DNA from: an uncultured Oscillospiraceae bacterium
GTDB taxonomy: Bacteria > Bacillota > Clostridia > Oscillospirales > Oscillospiraceae
Length of the DNA stretch: 15,033 nucleotides
Assembly (NCBI GenBank): GCA_900759385.1
Contig: CAAEUZ010000085.1
Coordinates: forward strand, 1-15,033
Reading direction: 5' to 3'
Part shown: positions 8,465-15,033 of the stretch, in pieces
Position numbering within the stretch: the stretch's first letter is position 1
How the letters are laid out: each line of letters starts with the position of its first letter
The notes under the pieces: model-generated
What the model was told of the DNA's origin: nothing
What the model saw: only the letters and a program-made list of their open reading frames with translations
Database searches by the model: none
Position numbers and translations under genes: made by a program

Positions 8465-8497
8465 GATGGGCAAAAGACCGCATCCATGGGTCTTTTT
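8457..8497 (+). terminator. riboswitch-controlled intrinsic terminator
   Basis: GACTCATGGATG (8457-8468) pairs along its whole 12 bp, with one G-U, with CATCCATGGGTC (8481-8492) around a 12-nt loop, followed by TTTTT (8493-8497). The 5' arm contains the CTCATG that forms P1 of the aptamer, so terminator and ligand-bound aptamer are mutually exclusive. The loop GCAAAAGACC (8470-8479) can instead pair with GGTCTTTTTGC (8489-8499), a possible antiterminator. Confidence 0.85.
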
Positions 8498-8530
8498 GCT
8501 AGTCTACTTTAAAAAAGGTGGTATCAGCAA

Positions 8531-11170
<2,640 letters not shown>

Positions 11171-11188
11171 GCTCCTATATCCGCACCG

Positions 11189-11217
11189 GGCGCCCCGCAT
11201 GTACGGGGCGCCTTTTT
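11189..11217 (+). terminator. intrinsic terminator after the P-type ATPase gene
   Basis: GGCGCCCCG (11189-11197) and CGGGGCGCC (11204-11212) form a perfect 9-bp GC-rich stem with a 6-nt loop, followed by TTTTT at 11213-11217. It lies 18 nt after the ATPase stop and ends that transcription unit. Confidence 0.93.
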
Positions 11218-11261
11218 ATGCGACTTTACGTAAATTTAACCGGCTAAAATGTAATTTATAC

Positions 11262-11290
11262 TTGACATATTGTCGTGCGAATGCTATGCT
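11262..11290 (+). promoter_or_regulatory. promoter of the membrane protein/XRE module
   Basis: Perfect TTGACA at 11262-11267, a 17-bp spacer, and TATGCT at 11285-11290 preceded by TGC (extended -10). The 30 bp upstream are A/T-rich in an otherwise GC-rich region and may act as an UP element. Transcription should begin near 11297, giving a leader of about 24 nt. Confidence 0.8.
11264..11274. promoter_or_regulatory. candidate operator overlapping the -35 box
   Basis: GACA-TAT-TGTC is a perfect inverted repeat (4-bp arms, 3-nt centre) covering most of the -35 element and the start of the spacer. Binding there would block RNA polymerase. The XRE regulator encoded by the second gene of the transcript is the obvious candidate ligand, but the short arms could arise by chance. 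Confidence 0.35.
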
Positions 11291-11320
11291 GTAGACACAA
11301 AGCCGAAGGAGGTAAGCGCC

Positions 11321-11764
11321 ATGTCAGACAAATTCAAAGAAGCCAAATACGACGAGAGACAGACCGCCGTGCGCGGCCGGGCCTTCAAGTACGCCTACGG
11401 CACGCTGCTGGCGGCGCTGCTCTTATACGTCGTGACCGACGGTATCTGGGACTGGTGTGTGCCGCTGACCGGCTGCGCCGCGGCCATCGCCATGTCGCTG
11501 GTGCCCTACGTGTGGGTCAGCATCACCAACGAGGCCTACTGGTGGGCGAACACGAGCCGCATCGGCCAGTACGTCGTCTTCGTGCTGCTGGGCCTCATGA
11601 ACCTGGGCCTGGCCCTCGCCTCCTGGCTGGAGGGCGACCTGACAGAGGACGGCGTGCTGCAGACCGGCGGTGCCAACCTCATACTGGGGCTGGTGTTCAT
11701 CTACATCTTCGCCATCGCCATGATACAGCGCGCGAGACAGAAACGGGCGGGTGACGACGATTGA
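11321..11764 (+). CDS. four-helix membrane protein of unknown function
   Basis: 147 residues; I do not recognise a named family. The N-terminus (MSDKFKEAKYDERQ) is charged and presumably cytoplasmic. Four hydrophobic segments follow, at roughly 25-42 (YAYGTLLAALLLYVV), 47-70 (LTGCAAAIAMSLVPYVWV), 83-104 (GQYVVFVLLGLMNLGLALAS) and 120-137 (LILGLVFIYIFAIAMI), ending in a basic-then-acidic tail (RARQKRAGDDD). ATG 11321 is chosen because AAGGAGGT at 11306-11313 lies 7 nt upstream; an earlier in-frame TTG at 11270 falls inside the promoter. Its stop overlaps the start of a small XRE regulator. This pairing of a small multi-helix membrane protein with a short XRE regulator recurs in Firmicutes and may represent a signalling or stress module, but the function is unknown. 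Confidence 0.85.
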   Translation: MSDKFKEAKYDERQTAVRGRAFKYAYGTLLAALLLYVVTDGIWDWCVPLTGCAAAIAMSLVPYVWVSITNEAYWWANTSRIGQYVVFVLLGLMNLGLALASWLEGDLTEDGVLQTGGANLILGLVFIYIFAIAMIQRARQKRAGDDD

Positions 11765-11955
11765 AGAACCTGCGCATGAAATCCGCCCGCGCGGCGCTGG
11801 ACATGAGCCAGCAGCAGCTGGCCGAGGCCGTGGGCGTCACCCGCCAGACCATAAACGCCATAGAACGCGGCGACTATAACCCCACCATAAAGCTCTGCCT
11901 GGCCATATGCCGCGTACTGGGCCGCACCCTCGACGAGCTCTTCTGGGAGGAATAA
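11761..11955 (+). CDS. small XRE-family (Cro/CI-type) transcriptional regulator
   Basis: A 64-residue protein that is almost only a helix-turn-helix domain. MSQQQLAEAVGVTRQTINAIERGDYNP (about residues 15-41) gives the HTH core and LDELFWEE the typical end of this family, close to the B. subtilis YgzD/YozG type. It starts at TTG 11761 and overlaps the membrane-protein stop as TTGA, indicating translational coupling; the family's usual MKN opening fits this start better than ATG 11776. It probably regulates its own operon, perhaps through the palindrome in the promoter. It has no sensor domain, so any signal may come from the partner membrane protein; that is inference. Confidence 0.9.
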   Translation: MKNLRMKSARAALDMSQQQLAEAVGVTRQTINAIERGDYNPTIKLCLAICRVLGRTLDELFWEE

Positions 11956-11987
11956 AAAGCCCGCGCCGGGTAAGGCGCGGGCTTTTT
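11954..11987. terminator. bidirectional intrinsic terminator
   Basis: AAAAAGCCCGCGCC (11954-11967) pairs perfectly with GGCGCGGGCTTTTT (11974-11987) around a 6-nt loop. The flanking A5 and T5 make it work on both strands. It ends the XRE transcript from the left and the aldo/keto reductase transcript from the right, as expected between convergent genes. Confidence 0.95.
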
Positions 11988-11998
11988 AATCGTGCGTA

Positions 11999-13135
11999 TC
12001 AGAAAAATGCGTGCTCTCTGAACCAGCTGTCGGCCTCTTTGAGCGCGGCAGGGACGTCCCTGCCCGGCATGATCCCGGCGCAGCGGCCGCAGTGCGTGCA
12101 GCCGCTTACGGGCCGGCTGCGGTCGCGCAGGTTGCTGTAGTAGTTGAGTTCGCTGGAAAACAGCGGGAAGACCTCCTGCATGGCCTCGTTGTAGTAGCGC
12201 AGCAGCTCGGGCACAGGTATGCCCTCGGGACAGACGCCCTCGAACTTTTCCGGCTCGGTGAGCGCGAATTTCATCTTCGCGTCCAGCATGCGCGCGGCCT
12301 CGGCCAGCAGGGCAAGCTCCCCCTCCGTCAGCGGCGTAAAGTCCGCCAGGCAGCGCGCGTTCTGCTCCATCTGCTCCACGCTGGACATGCCGCTGAGCAC
12401 TGCGAGCACCCCGTCCAGGCTGGCGCCGAAGAGCAGCGACCAGTCCACTGCCGAACGTCCCGGCGCGGCCTCACGCAGCAGCGACTCCACCTCCGAGGGC
12501 AGGCTGGCCAGAGTGCCGCCCTTGACGGCCTCCATCACCACGACCTGCCTGCCGTGACGGCGGATGGTCTCGTAGCACCTGCGGGCCTGCACGCTGGCGT
12601 GCTCCCAGTCGAGATAGTTGAGCGCGATCTGCACGAACTCCACCTCGGGGTGCTCTGTGAGCACCCGGTCAAGCACCTCGGCGCTGTCGTGGAAGGAAAA
12701 GCCTATGTGCCGGATCCTGCCCTCCTCCTTCCAGCGCCTCATATAGTCGAACATATGGCAGCCGGCAATGATGCCGTCATAGCGGCTCTCGTTGATATTG
12801 TGCAGCAGGTAATAATCAAAGTAATCCACGCCGGCCTTGGCCAGGCTGTCATTGAAAATAGCCTCCACCTGTGCCTCCTCAGTGATGGCAAAGGTGGGCA
12901 GCTTGCTGGCCAGGCAGAAGCTGCCGCGCGGATAGCGCTCCACCAGGGCGGCCCTGACGGCCGGTTCGCTCATGCCGTTGTGGTACACGTAGCTGGTGTC
13001 GAAATAAGTGTACCCGCTCTGCATGAAGATGTCCACCATCCGGCAGACCTGCTCTGTGTCTATATGTTCCGTGTTCCCGTCCACAGTGGGCAGGCGCATG
13101 AGGCCAAAGCCCAGCTTCTTTTCCACGTTTGCCAT
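11999..13135 (-). CDS. aldo/keto reductase with C-terminal [4Fe-4S] domain
   Basis: 378-residue cytoplasmic oxidoreductase. The TIM-barrel part carries the AKR tetrad Asp46 and Tyr51 (FDTSYVYHNG), Lys78 (LASKLP) and His112 (YYLLHNIN), and begins LGFGLMRLP. The C-terminal extension resembles the two-cluster ferredoxin domain of this AKR subgroup but is reduced: the first motif keeps only the CP cysteine (VCPEGIPVPELL) and the second keeps C-x2-C-x2-C (CTHCGRC) while its CP is MP. The four remaining cysteines are those expected to hold one cluster. Substrate unknown. ATG 13135 follows AAGGAGG with 8-nt spacing. The convergent terminator lies just past its stop. A LysR-type palindrome upstream suggests regulation by the LysR protein at the end of the window. 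Confidence 0.92.
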   Translation of the reverse strand: MANVEKKLGFGLMRLPTVDGNTEHIDTEQVCRMVDIFMQSGYTYFDTSYVYHNGMSEPAVRAALVERYPRGSFCLASKLPTFAITEEAQVEAIFNDSLAKAGVDYFDYYLLHNINESRYDGIIAGCHMFDYMRRWKEEGRIRHIGFSFHDSAEVLDRVLTEHPEVEFVQIALNYLDWEHASVQARRCYETIRRHGRQVVVMEAVKGGTLASLPSEVESLLREAAPGRSAVDWSLLFGASLDGVLAVLSGMSSVEQMEQNARCLADFTPLTEGELALLAEAARMLDAKMKFALTEPEKFEGVCPEGIPVPELLRYYNEAMQEVFPLFSSELNYYSNLRDRSRPVSGCTHCGRCAGIMPGRDVPAALKEADSWFREHAFF

Positions 13136-13184
13136 GAGGCAGCCTCCTTGAACTCAAAAATAGCGGCGATACGCATGTTTTCTG

Positions 13185-13190
13185 AGTATA
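13185..13190 (-). promoter_or_regulatory. -10 element of the aldo/keto reductase promoter
   Basis: Read on the minus strand, TATACT matches five of six consensus positions and lies 49 nt before the start codon. No good -35 hexamer is found 16-18 bp upstream; instead there is the palindrome TCCGTACGGA (13208-13217). A missing -35 is typical of activator-dependent promoters. An overlapping TAGTAT 5 bp upstream is an alternative. Confidence 0.45.
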
Positions 13191-13239
13191 TACTACCTCA
13201 AACCGCGTCCGTACGGAATTGCCTGTACGTACACGCCGT

Positions 13240-13256
13240 ATTTACTCCCGGTAAAT
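13240..13256. promoter_or_regulatory. candidate LysR box upstream of the aldo/keto reductase
   Basis: ATTTAC-TCCCG-GTAAAT is a perfect 6-bp inverted repeat with 5-nt spacer and contains the symmetric T-N11-A of LysR-type sites. The arms and spacing are identical to the site at 14063-14079 beside the LysR gene. Its centre is about 65-70 bp upstream of the predicted reductase transcription start, the classical position for the LysR recognition site. Confidence 0.6.
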
Positions 13257-13262
13257 GCGCCC

Positions 13263-13970
13263 TCAGATCTTCCCGTAGGCAAAGGTGTCCGGGCTGCGGT
13301 GCATATAGGTCTCCAGAGCCAGCGGGGTGCCGATATATTTGGGATCGCGTCCGTCGGCGAGGAATTCATCGAGGAACTTTTTGCGCCCGGTGGTGTGCAC
13401 GACGGGGATACCGGAGAGGTCCGAGGTCTCGCGCAGGACGTCATAGCCACGGCGGAGATCGTCCGCGCTGGCATAGCTGAGCAGGTTGGAGTTATTGACG
13501 AAGCCTGTCACGTTCTGGCGGGCGAATTCCTCCAGCTCGCATTTGAACTTTAGTATCTTGTCCGGCGTCTCGCAGGCGGGGCGGAAAACGTTGACGATGT
13601 CGTAGACCTCCAGGCTCCCGGCCGGAAGCGCGGCAAAGTCCTGATGGTAGCGCGCCAGCGAGAGCGCCCCCGCCCGGTCGCCGCCCACGTCGAAGACCAC
13701 CAGGTCCCAGTCCTGGTCAAAGGCCGAGGCCACGGCCGCGGGCATATTGGTCTGCGTCACGCCCTTGCCGGCGAAGGTCGGCGAGACGATGTTGACGTGG
13801 TTTTCCGTGAGCATCGGTATCTGGTCGGACATGCGGAAATAGTCGTTTATCCTGTCCAGGTCCACCACCAGCGTGCGCTTCCCCTCCGCCGAGGCCATGA
13901 CGGCCATGTTCAGGGCGGTCTCCGTCTTGCCGGAGCAGTAGCTGCCAATGAGTATGATTACCTTTTTCAC
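13263..13970 (-). CDS. P-loop ATPase of unknown function (MinD/ParA/CooC-like)
   Basis: 235 residues with a Walker A motif GSYCSGKT at 9-16, the switch-like VVDLDRINDYF at 35-45 and a Walker B-type LVVFDVGGD at 90-98, the layout of SIMIBI-class NTPases. VNNSNL near 158-163 is in the place of the base-recognition motif. The deviant second lysine of true MinD/ParA proteins is absent from the P-loop, and there is no CxxC pair like that of Mrp/Nbp35 iron-sulfur carriers. No membrane segment. It may handle a cofactor, metal or partner protein, but nothing here identifies the client. The start is GTG 13970 with GGAAGGG upstream at a rather long distance (about 11 nt). It is divergent from the LysR gene and 127 bp upstream of the reductase on the same strand, without an intervening terminator. 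Confidence 0.8.
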   Translation of the reverse strand: MKKVIILIGSYCSGKTETALNMAVMASAEGKRTLVVDLDRINDYFRMSDQIPMLTENHVNIVSPTFAGKGVTQTNMPAAVASAFDQDWDLVVFDVGGDRAGALSLARYHQDFAALPAGSLEVYDIVNVFRPACETPDKILKFKCELEEFARQNVTGFVNNSNLLSYASADDLRRGYDVLRETSDLSGIPVVHTTGRKKFLDEFLADGRDPKYIGTPLALETYMHRSPDTFAYGKI

Positions 13971-13988
13971 GTCTTATCAATCCCTTCC

Positions 13989-14010
13989 CCGCCGCGCGGC
14001 GGTTTTTCTT
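13989..14010. other. GC hairpin with T-tract in the ATPase/LysR divergent region
   Basis: CCGCC-GCGC-GGCGG (13989-14002) is a 5-bp stem followed on the + strand by TTTTTCTT. In that orientation it resembles a weak terminator that would stop rightward transcription before the LysR promoter. In the minus-strand mRNA of the P-loop ATPase it forms a hairpin a few bases from the predicted 5' end and may protect the message. Either role is inferred. Confidence 0.4.
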
Positions 14011-14012
14011 AA

Positions 14013-14018
14013 ATTGTA
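14013..14018 (-). promoter_or_regulatory. -10 element of the P-loop ATPase promoter
   Basis: On the minus strand TACAAT (five of six consensus positions) is preceded by TGG, giving an extended -10. The -35 at 17-bp spacing (TTTCGG) is poor, again suggesting dependence on an activator. The start would be near 14006, placing the LysR box centre (14071) at about -65. Confidence 0.5.
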
Positions 14019-14030
14019 CCACAAAGCGCG

Positions 14031-14060
14031 TTGACCCGAAAGCTCCCGGCAGGATATAAT
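14031..14060 (+). promoter_or_regulatory. promoter of the LysR-type regulator gene
   Basis: TTGACC at 14031-14036 and a perfect TATAAT at 14055-14060 are separated by 18 bp. Transcription should start near 14067, inside the palindrome at 14063-14079, so the regulator bound there would block its own synthesis. Confidence 0.75.
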
Positions 14061-14062
14061 AT

Positions 14063-14079
14063 ATTTACTAAAAGTAAAT
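14063..14079. promoter_or_regulatory. candidate LysR box in the divergent promoter region
   Basis: ATTTAC-TAAAA-GTAAAT, with arms extendable to 7 bp (ATTTACT/AGTAAAT around AAA). It carries a symmetric T-N11-A and has the same arms and spacing as the site at 13240-13256. It overlaps the predicted start of the LysR transcript (autorepression) and is about 65 bp upstream of the predicted start of the divergent ATPase transcript (activation). Confidence 0.65.
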
Positions 14080-14096
14080 GCAGGAGGCGGTGACGC

Positions 14097-15002
14097 ATGT
14101 ACGACAGGCAGCTGCTGACCTTTGTCCGCACAGCCGAGTGCGGCTCTCTCACCAAGGCCGCGGAAGCGCTCTATCTCACGAGCGCGGCGGTCATGAAGCA
14201 GATGAACGCCCTGGAGCAGCGCCTCGGCGTCACGCTCATGGTGCGCAGCAGCCAGGGCGTGGAGCTGACAGAAGCGGGACGCTATGTATACGGTGAAGCG
14301 AAAAAAATAATCGCCCGCTGCGACTCGGTGGTGCAGCGCGCGAGGGAGCTGGAGCGCAAGTCCGGGCGCATTATCCGTGTTGGCTCGTCGTTCCTCAACC
14401 CCGGCCAGGTGCTCATTGACGCCTGGAACCGCGTCAGCCCCGACCCGGGCGCCTTTACGTTCAAAATCGTCCCCTACAGCGACGACCGCGCGCAGATCCT
14501 CTCCGTAGTGTCCTCCCTGGGCAGCTCGCTGGACTTCATGGTGGGCGTGTTCGGCTCGCGGCGCATGCTGGAGCTGGCCGGGTTCCTTGAGCTGGGGCGC
14601 TACAGCCTCTGTGTGGCCGTGCCGCGCAAGCACCGTCTGGCTTCCAGGGCGCGCCTGGAGATAAGCGACCTGTACGGCGAACGCCTGATAATAGTGCGCG
14701 AGGGGGACGAGCTCAATCTGTGGGACCTGCGGGAGACTCTGCGCCGGGAACACCCGCAGATACGCATGGCGGAAACCGACTACTTTTACGACATGGACAC
14801 CTTCAATGAGTGCGAGCTGACCGGCTCCCTGCTGCTGACCTTCGACGCCTGGAGGAACGTCCACCCGGCCCTGGTGACCATCCCGGTCAACTGGCCTTTC
14901 ACTTCACCCTATGGGCTGCTGTATTCAAAGCAGATAAGCGGCACCGCCGCAGAATTCCTGCAGGAGCTGCGCAGCTGCCTCCCGCCCGGCGGCCGGGATT
15001 AA
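14097..15002 (+). CDS. LysR-family transcriptional regulator
   Basis: 301 residues, the usual LTTR length. The N-terminal winged HTH is clear: LLTFVRTAECGSLTKAAEAL (6-25) leads into LTSAAVMKQMNALEQRLG (27-44) and the FxR-like VRSSQGVELTEAG (49-61), followed by a linker helix and a periplasmic-binding-protein-like effector domain from about 90 (IRVGSSFLNPG) to the end. No effector can be inferred. ATG 14097 follows AGGAGG at 14082-14087. The gene is divergent from the P-loop ATPase, the classical LysR arrangement, and a shared palindrome suggests it controls itself, that ATPase and the aldo/keto reductase beyond. It terminates just inside the window; the last 31 bases show nothing further. Confidence 0.95.
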   Translation: MYDRQLLTFVRTAECGSLTKAAEALYLTSAAVMKQMNALEQRLGVTLMVRSSQGVELTEAGRYVYGEAKKIIARCDSVVQRARELERKSGRIIRVGSSFLNPGQVLIDAWNRVSPDPGAFTFKIVPYSDDRAQILSVVSSLGSSLDFMVGVFGSRRMLELAGFLELGRYSLCVAVPRKHRLASRARLEISDLYGERLIIVREGDELNLWDLRETLRREHPQIRMAETDYFYDMDTFNECELTGSLLLTFDAWRNVHPALVTIPVNWPFTSPYGLLYSKQISGTAAEFLQELRSCLPPGGRD

Positions 15003-15033
15003 AGGCCGGCAGGCATGTTCCGTGCGCAAAGCC

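Noticed and set aside
11225..11234. TTTACGTAAA palindrome considered as a third LysR box
   Set aside because: The half-sites resemble ATTTAC/GTAAAT but the 5-nt spacer is absent, so the geometry differs; it is better seen as part of the A/T-rich region upstream of the promoter.
12011..13480. A 489-codon + strand open frame opposite the aldo/keto reductase
   Set aside because: The minus-strand reductase has clear catalytic and cysteine motifs. The + frame is a compositional mirror and would also have to cross the intergenic promoter region.
13263..13970. P-loop protein considered as an Fe-S cluster carrier (Mrp/Nbp35 type)
   Set aside because: Walker motifs fit the superfamily, but there is no C-terminal CxxC pair and the few cysteines (12, 133, 144) are not arranged as in carriers.

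Overview
The window is about 15 kb of GC-rich DNA (roughly 60-65% G+C by eye), densely coded. HPr kinase/phosphorylase, a murB-rapZ-yvcK-whiA cluster, strong AGGAGG ribosome-binding sites and sigma-A-type promoters all indicate a Gram-positive Firmicute. The high GC, the gene order and the Clostridia-like accessory genes suggest a GC-rich member of the Clostridia, for example an Oscillospirales relative. That last step is inference; no 16S rRNA gene or other marker is present to settle it.

Region 1 (1-8283, + strand) is a tightly packed operon. A promoter at 65-93 drives hprK, murB, rapZ, yvcK, whiA and dnaE, with gaps of 1-4 nt except for 29 nt before rapZ. The genes link carbon-source signalling (HprK), peptidoglycan precursor supply (MurB, RapZ, YvcK/GlmR), cell-division control (WhiA) and DNA replication (DnaE). 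A few codons at the very left edge may be the end of an upstream gene.

Region 2 (8284-11220, + strand) is a metal-homeostasis unit. A near-consensus promoter reads into a yybP-ykoY (Mn2+) riboswitch whose 3' P1 strand overlaps an intrinsic terminator, followed by a SERCA-like P-type Ca2+/Mn2+ ATPase with its own terminator. The architecture predicts that metal turns expression of the exporter on.

Region 3 (11221-11987, + strand) is a two-gene module: a four-helix membrane protein of unknown function overlapping a 64-residue XRE-type regulator, behind a strong promoter carrying a small palindrome. A symmetrical terminator separates it from the convergent genes that follow.

Region 4 (11999-15002) holds an aldo/keto reductase and a P-loop ATPase on the - strand, and a divergent LysR-type regulator on the + strand. 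The same T-N11-A palindrome, ATTTAC-N5-GTAAAT, lies once in the LysR/ATPase divergent region and once upstream of the reductase. Its positions fit a LysR box acting on all three genes. This predicted mini-regulon, and the reductase's selective loss of one of two Fe-S clusters, are the least ordinary things here. I see no CRISPR array, phage, transposon, tRNA or rRNA.
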